NCBI GenBank assembly: GCA_947451115.1
Contig: CANFXV010000004.1
Location: 1-64,000, forward strand
Origin: Bacteroidota bacterium
GTDB taxonomy: Bacteria; Bacteroidota; Bacteroidia; Chitinophagales; Chitinophagaceae
Length of the DNA: 64,000 bases
Direction of reading: 5' to 3'
Part shown: positions 56,169 through 64,000 of the stretch, in pieces
Layout: each line of letters begins with the position of its first letter
How positions within the stretch are numbered: position 1 is the stretch's first letter
Position numbers and translations under genes: made by a program
Notes under the pieces: model-generated
Database searches by the model: none
What the model was told of the DNA's origin: nothing
Seen by the model: the letters and a program-made list of their open reading frames with translations, nothing else

Positions 56169-57338
56169 TTAGTGCTGATGGGTTTCCTTATATAGATGCT
56201 TCAAAACCAATTTCTCTGCTTCAGTGACCGTAAATCCTTTCAGTTTTTTCCAATTATTTAAATCACTTACTGCTTTTTCATATTGATATCCTGGTAAGGT
56301 ACCCCAGGTGAAATTGGGTAAATTTTTAGGCAAAAGGCCATTGCCAAAAATATTGGCACTCACCCCAATATAGGAACCTGTATTGATACTAGATTGAATA
56401 GCAAAACGACTATAATCGCCCATTAACATTCCCATTTTTTGGCCTACTTCCCCCCATTCTTGTTTGAACTCATTCCACATTTGCACTTTGCCAGCTGTGT
56501 TCTTAATATTGCTATTGCAGGTACCTGCACCTATATTGCACCAATGTCCAACGATGCTATCTCCTAGATAACCCTCATGTCCTTTATTGGAATATCCCAT
56601 CAATACAGAATTTTTGATCTCTCCACCTGCCAAACAATAGGGCCCAATCGTGGTGGCACCATAAATACTTGTATTCATTTTCACTACTCCTTTTTGGCCG
56701 AGTACAAAGGGCCCTCGAATAGAAGTTCCTTCCATTACAATCGATTCTTTCCCAATATAAATGGGCCCTTCACTTGCATTTAAATTAGCACATAAAACAG
56801 TAGCCCCAGCTTCGATAAAAATATTTTCTGCATGAACTACTCTATTACTAGGGTCAATTGTTTGAGTGCTTCTAATGTTTTTTATCCAAGCAATGTCTCT
56901 TTCTATCCACCTGGCATGCAAGGAAAGTAGGTGTATTTGGTCTTGAACAAAGCTTACCTCCTTTAAAGTGATGGGTGGCAAGCTGGCCAATAAAATTTTT
57001 TGAAATGATCGCTCTGTTGTTTTTGTTGCTATCCATTTTCCCGTTTCGCTCATTAATTTTTCACCTTCCTGGAGCTGATTGATTTTTGAAATAATTTCTT
57101 CTGTGGGTAGGCAGGTGATATTAATAAAATAAAGGGATTCATTGTGCTTTAAAAAATCGCTATGCTCAAACAATACTTGTAGATAACTGGCGGTATAAAC
57201 ACCAGTGGTATTATTTAGTAATTGTTCCCATCTTTCTTGTAATGTAAATACCCCTACTCTAATACTTGCCAATGATTGAGTAAGACTAAATGGATAGAAA
57301 TTACCCCGGTCTGCGATGTCTACTAGGATGTATTGCAT
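56169..57338 (-). CDS. GlmU-like protein: degenerate nucleotidyltransferase plus left-handed beta-helix
   Basis: 389 residues from the ATG at 57338; a TTG 30 bases upstream is a less likely start. The N-terminal ~170 residues occupy the place of a sugar nucleotidyltransferase, but the G-x-G-T-R loop is missing; instead it reads DIADRGNFYPFSLTQSLASIR. The C-terminal part (~170-370) has hexapeptide repeats of a left-handed beta-helix (IYIGKESIVMEG; GVVKMNTSIYGATTIGPYC). This is the family called GlmU-like in Bacteroidota; the real reaction is unknown. Confidence 0.78.
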   Translation of the reverse strand: MQYILVDIADRGNFYPFSLTQSLASIRVGVFTLQERWEQLLNNTTGVYTASYLQVLFEHSDFLKHNESLYFINITCLPTEEIISKINQLQEGEKLMSETGKWIATKTTERSFQKILLASLPPITLKEVSFVQDQIHLLSLHARWIERDIAWIKNIRSTQTIDPSNRVVHAENIFIEAGATVLCANLNASEGPIYIGKESIVMEGTSIRGPFVLGQKGVVKMNTSIYGATTIGPYCLAGGEIKNSVLMGYSNKGHEGYLGDSIVGHWCNIGAGTCNSNIKNTAGKVQMWNEFKQEWGEVGQKMGMLMGDYSRFAIQSSINTGSYIGVSANIFGNGLLPKNLPNFTWGTLPGYQYEKAVSDLNNWKKLKGFTVTEAEKLVLKHLYKETHQH

Positions 57339-57415
57339 TTTGAAGGATTGTATCGTAAAATTAGACAAAGTTTTATCAAATTATAGAACTTCCTAACGCG
57401 TGTTCATTTTATGCT

Positions 57416-57423
57416 TATTTTTG
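57416..57423 (+). promoter_or_regulatory. -7 element (TATTTTTG) of pruA
   Basis: Exact TAnnTTTG 19 bases before the pruA ATG. No TTG at the matching -33 position. Confidence 0.45.
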
Positions 57424-57442
57424 ATATCTAATACTTAACACT

Positions 57443-59074
57443 ATGCAATTTGGAACATTCAACTATCCTAGTCCAATCAATGAACCTGTATTAAGCTATG
57501 CCCCTGGTTCAGCAGAAAAAATAGCCTTAAAAAAAGCCATTGCCGATTTAAAGAGTAAGTCTTTGGATATTCCCATGGTCATCCATGGTAAGGAAGTAAG
57601 AACTGGTGTAAAACAAGCCATTCATCCACCACATGAAATAAAACATACCCTAGGACATTTTCATATTGGTACCAAAAAAGAAGTCAATTTAGCCATTGCA
57701 TCTGCCTTGAAAGTGAGAACTGCATGGGCCAATATGAATTGGGAAGCAAGGGCCCATATTTTTTTAAAAGCAGCCGATTTATTGGCGACCAAATATCGTT
57801 TTGAAATGAATGCCGCCACCATGCTTGGACAAAGTAAAAATGCTTTCCAAGCAGAAATTGATGCGGCCTGTGAATTGATTGATTTTTTAAGATTCAATGT
57901 ACATTTCTTAAGCGAAATTTATCAACAACAACCTATCTCAGGGCCGGGCATTCACAATAGAATGGAATACCGCGGACTGGAAGGATTTATTTTGGCCATT
58001 ACTCCATTTAATTTTACCGCGATTGGTGGAAACTTACCAGCCTCTGCTGCCATGTGTGGCAATGTGGTCGTTTGGAAACCAGCCAATACACAAATTTATT
58101 CCGCACAATTATTTATGCGCATATTGAAAGAAGCAGGTTTGCCAGATGGTGTTATTAATATGGTGTATGTAGATGGACCAACTGTAGGTGCGGCTTGTTT
58201 TACGCATCCTGATTTTGCAGGGGTGCATTTTACAGGAAGTACGGGGGTATTCAATTACATGTGGAAACAAATTGGAGAAAATATTTCTAACTACAAATCT
58301 TATCCAAGAATTGTTGGAGAGACCGGCGGAAAAGATTTTGTGATGGTGCATGAATCTGCCGATGTGGATACCGTGGTTACAGCACTTGCACGTGGTGCTT
58401 TTGAATACCAAGGACAAAAATGTTCAGCAGCTTCTCGAGCTTATTTGCCCTCTAATCTTGCCCCTGCCATCAAAGAAAAATTGGTAAAGGCCATCAAATC
58501 AATGAAGATGGGCACCGTTGAAAACTTTTCTAATTTTGTCAATGCAGTGATTGATGAAAAATCATTTGACAATATTGCTACTTACATTGATCGTGCAAAG
58601 AAAGATAAAAAAGCAAAAATTTTAGTAGGTGGAAATTACAATAAAAAACAAGGTTATTTTATTGAGCCCACTGTGATTGAAACTACCGATCCAAATTACA
58701 CGACCATGTGTGAAGAAATATTTGGCCCAGTGTTGACCATCTATACCTACCCTGCAGCTGCTTATGAAGCCACTTTAAAAATATTGGACAGTACTTCCAA
58801 ATATGCACTTACCGGAGCCATCATTGCACAAGACAGAAAAGCCATTGAATTGGCAACGGTTAAACTAAGACATGCCGCTGGTAATTTCTACATCAATGAC
58901 AAACCAACTGGTGCGGTGGTGGGACAACAACCTTTTGGGGGTGCAAGAGCTTCTGGAACCAATGATAAAGCGGGCAGTATGCTGAATTTATACAGGTGGT
59001 TAAGTGCCAGAACGATTAAGGAAACCTTTAATCCACCTACCGACTATCAATACCCATTTTTAAAAGAAGCTTAA
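57443..59074 (+). CDS. pruA: L-glutamate gamma-semialdehyde (P5C) dehydrogenase
   Basis: 543 residues of an aldehyde dehydrogenase. It oxidises glutamate semialdehyde to glutamate in proline and arginine breakdown. Catalytic C327 is in GQKCSAASRAY and the general base E293 is in VGETGGKDFV. The length and the P5CDH-type N-terminus (ALKKAIADLKSKSLDIPMVI) fit the stand-alone enzyme rather than PutA, whose proline dehydrogenase domain is absent here. Confidence 0.93.
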   Translation: MQFGTFNYPSPINEPVLSYAPGSAEKIALKKAIADLKSKSLDIPMVIHGKEVRTGVKQAIHPPHEIKHTLGHFHIGTKKEVNLAIASALKVRTAWANMNWEARAHIFLKAADLLATKYRFEMNAATMLGQSKNAFQAEIDAACELIDFLRFNVHFLSEIYQQQPISGPGIHNRMEYRGLEGFILAITPFNFTAIGGNLPASAAMCGNVVVWKPANTQIYSAQLFMRILKEAGLPDGVINMVYVDGPTVGAACFTHPDFAGVHFTGSTGVFNYMWKQIGENISNYKSYPRIVGETGGKDFVMVHESADVDTVVTALARGAFEYQGQKCSAASRAYLPSNLAPAIKEKLVKAIKSMKMGTVENFSNFVNAVIDEKSFDNIATYIDRAKKDKKAKILVGGNYNKKQGYFIEPTVIETTDPNYTTMCEEIFGPVLTIYTYPAAAYEATLKILDSTSKYALTGAIIAQDRKAIELATVKLRHAAGNFYINDKPTGAVVGQQPFGGARASGTNDKAGSMLNLYRWLSARTIKETFNPPTDYQYPFLKEA

Positions 59075-59084
59075 AGGACTGTTT

Positions 59085-59119
59085 TTTGCTCTATTTTATG
59101 AGAGAAATCAGTATATTTG
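59085..59119 (+). promoter_or_regulatory. Promoter of pdhA
   Basis: TTTG at 59085-59088, a 23-base spacer and TATATTTG at 59112-59119, followed by the GTG start 20 bases on. The spacer is as long as that before hppA. Confidence 0.55.
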
Positions 59120-59139
59120 CTGCTCAAAATTAAAGGACT

Positions 59140-60135
59140 GTGGCCCAAAAATTTTCAAAAGAAACCTACCTGTATTGGTACGAACTGATGCAGTTAATCC
59201 GCCAATTTGAATTAAAATCGGAGGAAATGTATAAAATGGCGGGTAAAATCCGTGGATTTTACCATGCATATGTAGGCCAGGAAGCCATTGCTGCAGGATG
59301 TATGACAGCCACCAACCAAGAAGACCCTTTTATTACCGGCTACCGTGACCACGGTTTAGCCTTGGCCAAAGGAGTAAGTCCAAATGCTGGTATGGCTGAA
59401 TTGTACGGAAAAGCAACGGGTGTCTCTAAAGGTAAAGGGGGCAGCATGCACTTTTTTAGCAAGGAGCATTATTTTTATGGTGGTCATGGCATTGTGGGGG
59501 CACAAATTGGAACAGGTGCTGGATTGGCTTTTGCAGAACAATACCGTGGTTCAAAAAATGTAGTGGTTTGTTTTTTTGGAGATGGTGCTGCAAGACAAGG
59601 CATGCTACATGAAGTATTTAATTTAGCCATGCTTTGGAAATTGCCAGTCATTTTTGTTTGTGAAAACAACAACTATGCCATGGGAACCTCAGTAGAAAGA
59701 ACAAGTAATGTCATAGATATTTATAAATTGGCTGATGGTTATGAAATGCCAGCTGATAAATTAGATGGGATGTCTCCAGAAGCGGTGCATGAAGGAATTG
59801 CGAGAGCTGCTAAAAGAGCACGTGAAGGAGATGGACCTACTTTAATTGAAATGAAAACTTATAGATACAAAGGACACTCTGTATCAGATCCACAAAAATA
59901 TCGTTCTAAGGACGAAGTAGAAGAATACAAAGACCAAGACCCTATCACAAAAGTGTCTAAAACCATTATAGAAAACAATTATGCAACTGCTGCAGAATTA
60001 AAAGCCATTGATGATAAAATTGCTGTAATTGTTGATGCCTCCGTAAAATTTGCAGAAGAAAGTCCTTGGCCAGATGACAGTGAGTTATTAAAAGATGTTT
60101 ACATTGATTCATCTTATCCATTTATTGTAGATTAA
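59140..60135 (+). CDS. pdhA: Pyruvate dehydrogenase E1 component, alpha subunit
   Basis: 331 residues. With the beta subunit it decarboxylates pyruvate using thiamine diphosphate and acetylates the E2 lipoyl group. The ThDP motif starts at G147-D-G (GDGAARQGMLHEVFNLA) and ends CENNNYAMGTS. YRGHSVSDPQ-like YKGHSVSDPQKYR is the active-site loop. The start is GTG. E1-beta and E2 are not adjacent. The next gene, a TPR protein, begins 15 bases later and may be co-transcribed. Confidence 0.93.
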   Translation: MAQKFSKETYLYWYELMQLIRQFELKSEEMYKMAGKIRGFYHAYVGQEAIAAGCMTATNQEDPFITGYRDHGLALAKGVSPNAGMAELYGKATGVSKGKGGSMHFFSKEHYFYGGHGIVGAQIGTGAGLAFAEQYRGSKNVVVCFFGDGAARQGMLHEVFNLAMLWKLPVIFVCENNNYAMGTSVERTSNVIDIYKLADGYEMPADKLDGMSPEAVHEGIARAAKRAREGDGPTLIEMKTYRYKGHSVSDPQKYRSKDEVEEYKDQDPITKVSKTIIENNYATAAELKAIDDKIAVIVDASVKFAEESPWPDDSELLKDVYIDSSYPFIVD

Positions 60136-60150
60136 TATTAATATAAAAAC

Positions 60151-60804
60151 ATGAGCGAATTACAACACGAGCAACATCCATTTTTAGATTTTGTAAAAAA
60201 GAACCAAAAAGCACTTACTTATGCCTTAAGCATTGTGGTAATTGTTATTGCTGCTTATTTTGGCTACACCGAATTGTATCAAAATCCTAGAGAAGCAAAA
60301 GCTGCTGATGCGATGTATGCGGCGGAAAGATATTTTGCTGTAGATTCTTCAAATTTAGTTTTAAATGGAGATGGATCAAGTAAAGGGGTTTTGTATGTCA
60401 TCAAACAATTTGGTGGTACAAAGGCAGCCAATTTAGCAAAATATTATGCTGGTATAAGTTATTTCAGATTGAATGATTTTAATAAATCAATTGACTTTTT
60501 AAAAGACTTTTCTACTTCTTCTAAACAAGTTCAAGCCATTGCTTTTGGAACCATTGGAGATGCTTATTCAGAATTAAAGAATAACGAGGAAGCCGTTAAC
60601 TATTATAAAAAGGCAGGTGGCCATTTCCCTGAAGATGAAGCTATTTCCTCTGAATATTTATTTAGAGCAGCTGCCCTATTAGAATCAAATGGCAAAGCGG
60701 ATGAGGCAATTGCTATTTATAAAGACATCAAATCAAAATATCCTAAATCTGAGAAAGGATTTAGTGCTGATAAATACATTAATAGATTGAAGGTTCAGCC
60801 CTAA
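60151..60804 (+). CDS. Membrane-anchored TPR protein (YfgM-like)
   Basis: 217 residues. A short cytoplasmic start, one membrane helix (ALTYALSIVVIVIAAYFGYT, about residues 22-41), then helical pairs resembling TPRs (AKYYAGISYFRLNDFNKSID; AIAFGTIGDAYSELKNNEEA). The layout is like YfgM, which works with SecYEG and periplasmic chaperones; that role is inferred only. It lies between pdhA and a strong terminator. Confidence 0.8.
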   Translation: MSELQHEQHPFLDFVKKNQKALTYALSIVVIVIAAYFGYTELYQNPREAKAADAMYAAERYFAVDSSNLVLNGDGSSKGVLYVIKQFGGTKAANLAKYYAGISYFRLNDFNKSIDFLKDFSTSSKQVQAIAFGTIGDAYSELKNNEEAVNYYKKAGGHFPEDEAISSEYLFRAAALLESNGKADEAIAIYKDIKSKYPKSEKGFSADKYINRLKVQP

Positions 60805-60823
60805 GTTGCTCCTAAAAACTAGT

Positions 60824-60864
60824 AAAAAGGCATTCTCCACCAATTGTGGAGAATGCCTTTTTAA
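60824..60864. terminator. Strong bidirectional terminator
   Basis: A 17-bp perfect stem, AAAAAGGCATTCTCCAC (60824-60840) and its complement (60846-60862), with a five-base loop CAATT and T/A tracts. Confidence 0.9.
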
Positions 60865-60892
60865 TTTAAGCTATAAATTAGCGCACAATTCC

Positions 60893-60900
60893 TATTTTTG
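60893..60900 (+). promoter_or_regulatory. Perfect -7 element (TATTTTTG) of the LutA-like gene
   Basis: Exact TAnnTTTG ending 4 bases before the ATG at 60905. The start is secure because LFVPCF follows at once, so the mRNA would be leaderless if this element is used. Confidence 0.5.
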
Positions 60901-60904
60901 ATTT

Positions 60905-61624
60905 ATGACCGTTCAGTTATTCGTTCCCTGTTTTATGGATCAGTTGTATCCAACTGCTGCTTACAATACCATTAAAGTATTAGAAAAAGCAGGATGCACT
61001 GTTAAATACAATGACCAACAAACCTGTTGTGGTCAACCTGCATTTAATGCTGGTTTTTGGAGTGAATCAAAAGATGTATGCACCAAATTTGTACAAGACT
61101 TTTATGGCACTGATTATATTGTGAGTCCAAGTGCAAGTTGCACAGGCTTTGTTCGCAATAATTATGGAAAATTATTTGAAAACAATGCTTTTCAAAGTCC
61201 GGCAAAAAAGGTAGCCACCCGCATGTTCGAGTTGTCAGAATTTTTGGTGAAAATTTTAAATGTGACAGATTTGGGTGCGCAATTTGAGGGCAAGGCTACT
61301 TACCATGATAGTTGTTCAGGTTTAAGAGAATGCAATATTAAACAAGAACCTCGCAGCTTACTTGCAGCAGTCAAAGGATTGGAATTAATTGAAATGAATG
61401 AAACAGAAACCTGTTGTGGTTTTGGTGGAAGTTTTGCTGCAAAATTTGATACGATTAGCGTTTCGATGGCCGATCAAAAAATACAAAATGCCATTCAAAC
61501 CCAAGCGGAGTATTTAATTAGCACCGATTTAAGTTGTTTGATGCATATCGAAGGTAGATTGAGATTCAATGGACAACATTTAAAAATAATGCACTTGGCC
61601 GATGTACTAGCCAGTGGTTATTAG
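60905..61624 (+). CDS. LutA/YkgE-like (Fe-S)-binding CCG-domain protein
   Basis: 239 residues with two CCG domains: C41-C42-G (TCCGQPAFNAGF) with SASCTGFVRNNY, and DSCSGLRE with TCCGFGGSFAAKF. These Cys sets bind an unusual Fe-S cluster, as in heterodisulfide reductase and LutA. LutA acts with LutB and LutC in lactate oxidation; neither is adjacent, so the partner is unknown. It is followed 34 bases later by the EVE gene. Confidence 0.88.
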   Translation: MTVQLFVPCFMDQLYPTAAYNTIKVLEKAGCTVKYNDQQTCCGQPAFNAGFWSESKDVCTKFVQDFYGTDYIVSPSASCTGFVRNNYGKLFENNAFQSPAKKVATRMFELSEFLVKILNVTDLGAQFEGKATYHDSCSGLRECNIKQEPRSLLAAVKGLELIEMNETETCCGFGGSFAAKFDTISVSMADQKIQNAIQTQAEYLISTDLSCLMHIEGRLRFNGQHLKIMHLADVLASGY

Positions 61625-61658
61625 TTTTCAATATTCATATTAAATACCACCACCCTTT

Positions 61659-62069
61659 ATGGCTTATTGGTTAATCAAATCAGAACCTTTTAAATATTCT
61701 TGGGATCAATTCAACAAGGATAAAAAAACATTTTGGGATGGCGTAAGAAATTATGGTGCACGCAATAATTTAAGATCTATGAAAAAAGGAGATCTTGCAT
61801 TTTGGTACCATAGCAATGAAGGCATGGAGATTGTGGGAATTGCCAAAGTAATTAAAGAAGCCTATCAAGATCCTACCACCGAAGAAACTGCATGGTTGGT
61901 AGTGGACTTTGCCCCCCACCAAAAATTAAAACATCCAGTTAAATTATCGGATGTTAAAGCCAATACCAATCTGTCCAATATGGCACTCGTAAAATTAGGT
62001 CGTTTATCAGTTCAACCTGTTACCGAACAAGAATGGAAAGAAGTGATGAAAATGAGCGAGGGTAAATAA
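61659..62069 (+). CDS. EVE domain protein (YTH-like nucleic-acid binder)
   Basis: 136 residues that make one EVE/PUA-like domain: MAYWLIKSEPFKYSWDQF, then WDGVRNYGARNNLRSMKKGD and WYHSNEGMEIVGIAKVIKEAYQDP. EVE domains resemble YTH folds and may bind modified bases in DNA or RNA. Found alone in many bacteria; EVE proteins are sometimes part of restriction islands, but no restriction gene is near. It converges on spmAB with one base between the stop codons. Confidence 0.9.
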   Translation: MAYWLIKSEPFKYSWDQFNKDKKTFWDGVRNYGARNNLRSMKKGDLAFWYHSNEGMEIVGIAKVIKEAYQDPTTEETAWLVVDFAPHQKLKHPVKLSDVKANTNLSNMALVKLGRLSVQPVTEQEWKEVMKMSEGK

Positions 62070-62070
62070 T

Positions 62071-63303
62071 TTATTTAAAAAACACATAGCCAATAAGTAT
62101 GGCTATGACAACTCCTATCAAGTCTGCAAATATTCCTGCCCATAAAGCGTATCTAATTTTTTTAATGCCAACACTACCAAAGTATAGTGCAATAATATAA
62201 AAAGTGGTATCTGCAGAACCTTGAAAGATGGAGGCTAGTTTTCCTACAAAAGAATCAGGCCCTTGGTTTTGAAAAATGTCCAACATCATTCCTCTTGATC
62301 CACTCCCACTCAATGGTTTCATAATGGCTACTGGTAAGGCTCCAATAAAATCGGTATTCATTCCAGTGATTTGAATCAAATAAGTAAATCCACTGATGAT
62401 ATAGCCCATGGCACCACTGTCTCTGAATACACGAATGGCGACTAGCATCGCTACTAAATATGGAATGATTTTTACAATGACCTCAAAGCCATTTTTAGCG
62501 CCTTCAATAAATGCATCAAAAACTGAAATCTTTTTATAGGCCCCACCTAAAATAATCCCAACAATAATGACCATGAGTAATCCATTGCCTACAACTTTTG
62601 AAAAAACTTCTTTATGGGCAGTGGATAAAGCACTCACCCCTATCATTACGCCTACTAATAAAACTACTAAACCCAATAACCAACCAATCAATACTTTATC
62701 CCATTTTAGTTTTTGATACCAACCTACCATGATAATAGAGGCTAGTGTAGTGCCAATAGTGGCTAAAACACAGGGAATAAATATACTGGCAGCATCTTGA
62801 GAATTGGCTGCCAATCGATAAGAAATTATGGTCAAAGGAATAATGGTGAGTCCACTGGTATGCAAAACCAAAAACATGATTTGTGCATTGGTGGCTGTTT
62901 CCTTTTCAGGATTCAAAGTTTGTAGGCTTTCCATAGCTTTTAAACCAAATGGTGTAGCTGCATTGTCTAAGCCTAACATATTGGCGCTAAAATTCATTAC
63001 CATATGCCCCATGGCTGGATGATTGGCGGGCACCCCAGGGAACAACCTACTTAAGAAAGGATTCATCCATTTGGCTAGTTTTTGAATGGCTCCCGCTTTT
63101 TCTGCAATATTCATCAATCCTAAAAAGAAGACCATGGTGCCTGCTAAGGGTAATGCGACATCCATCACCGAGGATTTAGCAGCATCAAATAGACCATCGG
63201 CCAAGAGCTTAAAGATGCTGGTATCGCCTAAGATGATCAATTTAAACAGGGCAATTACAAAGGCAATCACAAAAAAAGCCATCCAAATTATATTCAAAGC
63301 CAT
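62071..63303 (-). CDS. SpmA-SpmB fused nucleoside-recognition (Gate) membrane protein
   Basis: 410 residues with about ten membrane segments. The N-half has the SpmA-like MVMNFSANMLGLDNAATPFGLKAM and the C-half the SpmB-like IMKPLSGSGSRGMMLD and FQGSADTTFYIIALYFGSVG. In Bacillus these are two spore-maturation proteins; here one fused chain in a lineage that makes no spores. The function is probably transport or gating in the inner membrane; the substrate is not known. Confidence 0.85.
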   Translation of the reverse strand: MALNIIWMAFFVIAFVIALFKLIILGDTSIFKLLADGLFDAAKSSVMDVALPLAGTMVFFLGLMNIAEKAGAIQKLAKWMNPFLSRLFPGVPANHPAMGHMVMNFSANMLGLDNAATPFGLKAMESLQTLNPEKETATNAQIMFLVLHTSGLTIIPLTIISYRLAANSQDAASIFIPCVLATIGTTLASIIMVGWYQKLKWDKVLIGWLLGLVVLLVGVMIGVSALSTAHKEVFSKVVGNGLLMVIIVGIILGGAYKKISVFDAFIEGAKNGFEVIVKIIPYLVAMLVAIRVFRDSGAMGYIISGFTYLIQITGMNTDFIGALPVAIMKPLSGSGSRGMMLDIFQNQGPDSFVGKLASIFQGSADTTFYIIALYFGSVGIKKIRYALWAGIFADLIGVVIAILIGYVFFK

Positions 63304-63351
63304 ATTCTATTGTTTGTGCTACTAATATAGCCCATTTTGAGATTAGAATTG

Positions 63352-63359
63352 TATTTTTG
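63352..63359 (+). promoter_or_regulatory. -7 element (TATTTTTG) of ychF
   Basis: Exact TAnnTTTG 22 bases before the ATG at 63382. The -33 element is not clear. Confidence 0.45.
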
Positions 63360-63381
63360 CGCTCTTAAAACAACACAATTT

Positions 63382-64000
63382 ATGGCTTTACAGGCAGGCA
63401 TCGTGGGATTACCAAATGTGGGAAAATCAACTTTATTTAATGCGGTAAGTAATAGTGCAAAAGCACAGGCAAGCAATTATCGTTTTTGTACCATCGAACC
63501 CAATGTAGGTTTGGTAGATGTACCCGATCATAGAATGCAACAATTGGCCGATTTAATCATTCCTCAAAGAATTGTACCTACCCAATTAGAAATTGTAGAC
63601 ATTGCTGGTTTGGTTAAGGGCGCAAGTAAAGGCGAAGGTTTAGGTAATAAGTTTTTAGCCAACATAAGAGAAGTGAGTGCCATCATTCATGTAATTAGAT
63701 GTTTTGAAGATGAAAATGTTTTAAGAGAAGAAGGCATCATTAATCCTATTGGTGACAAAGAAATTATTGAGACTGAATTACAATTGAAAGATTTAGACAG
63801 TGTAGATAAAAAAATTCAACGTTGTGAAAAGATGGCCAAGACCGATCCCAAAGCAAAAGTTGAGTTAGAGGTTTTAATAAAATGTAAAGCCCATTTAGAA
63901 CAAGGCAAAAGCATACGTTCTTTGAATTTATCTAAAGAAGATGCTGTTGCCATTGCGGATAGTTTTTTATTGACGGAGAAGCCGGTGATGTATGTAGCCA
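63382..64000 (+). CDS. ychF: Redox-regulated ATPase YchF, 5' part
   Basis: The first 206 residues; the gene runs off the window edge with no frameshift. YchF is an Obg-family P-loop protein that prefers ATP and binds ribosomes. G1 is GLPNVGKST (residues 9-17), the switch region FCTIEPNVGLVDVPD follows, and DIAGLVKGASKGEGLGNKFL is G3. The usual FPF before CTIEPN is YRF here. The coiled-coil region begins near 140; the TGS domain is not in view. Confidence 0.95.
   Translation, partial: MALQAGIVGLPNVGKSTLFNAVSNSAKAQASNYRFCTIEPNVGLVDVPDHRMQQLADLIIPQRIVPTQLEIVDIAGLVKGASKGEGLGNKFLANIREVSAIIHVIRCFEDENVLREEGIINPIGDKEIIETELQLKDLDSVDKKIQRCEKMAKTDPKAKVELEVLIKCKAHLEQGKSIRSLNLSKEDAVAIADSFLLTEKPVMYVA

Noticed and set aside
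61659-62069. EVE gene as part of a restriction or defence island
   Set aside because: Neighbours are housekeeping genes; no nuclease, methylase or mobile-element gene lies near.

Overview
The window looks like an ordinary, densely packed stretch of core chromosome from a Bacteroidota member, most likely of the Chitinophagaceae or a near relative. The grounds are an AT-rich sequence, start regions without Shine-Dalgarno sites, and promoters of the TTTG / TAnnTTTG type. Many families are also typical of that phylum: a short primary sigma factor, a PUR/DUF3276 protein, DUF3822 next to rsmD, BT_3928 next to DUF1599, DUF4199 next to a GT2 glycosyltransferase, WbqC, a GlmU-like LbH protein, and a full SpmA-SpmB fusion. 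I see no prophage, insertion sequence, CRISPR array, toxin-antitoxin pair or defence island.

Layout. 0-0.36 kb: a hairpin-rich element with inverted-repeat ends beside tRNA-Ser(TGA). 0.46-10 kb: an ABC exporter, a PUR-type protein, a GNAT enzyme, pgi, threonine aldolase, the primary sigma factor, trxB-folB and a MATE exporter. 10-15 kb: a tight operon DUF3822-rsmD-formyl-THF cyclo-ligase-lpxK-rnr. 15-22 kb: saccharopine reductase, gyrA, a TPR protein and two tandem MORN-repeat paralogues. 22.5-28.4 kb: a putative amino-sugar / glycoprotein catabolism cluster (GH109-like oxidoreductase, AbgB-like M20 hydrolase, NahK-like kinase, glycosylasparaginase, CutC). 28.4-34 kb: serA, a serine-hydrolase lipoprotein, a membrane pyrophosphatase with a C-terminal extension, and an orphan BlaI-type repressor. 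34-39.7 kb: WbqC, an LEA-like lipoprotein, pyrE, Nudix, coaD, pyrB, pyrR, recF and DUF721. 39.7-46 kb: BT_3928, DUF1599, folP, an FKBP lipoprotein, an NrnA-like DHH phosphoesterase, ndk and a DEAD-box helicase.

46-46.7 kb is the second non-coding island: an array of alternating hairpins that includes an exact 94-bp direct repeat, followed by tRNA-Pro(GGG). 46.7-53.5 kb carries a dihydroorotase-like protein without its metal ligands, DUF4199, two glycosyltransferases and a complete four-gene GDP-D-glycero-alpha-D-manno-heptose pathway (hddA, gmhA, hddC, gmhB). 53.5-64 kb holds lepA, tpiA, a GlmU-like protein, pruA, pdhA, a TPR membrane protein, a LutA-like CCG protein, an EVE protein, spmAB and the 5' part of ychF.

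I did not find a clear new multi-gene system. The most interesting points are the two tRNA-adjacent hairpin elements, which share a 13-mer; TAnnTTTG elements only 4-7 nt before several start codons, suggesting leaderless mRNAs; the amino-sugar cluster containing CutC; and several enzymes with altered key motifs (the dihydroorotase homologue, RsmD, FolP, and the N-terminal domain of the GlmU-like protein). Function calls rest on recognising motifs and family features by eye; no database search was run.
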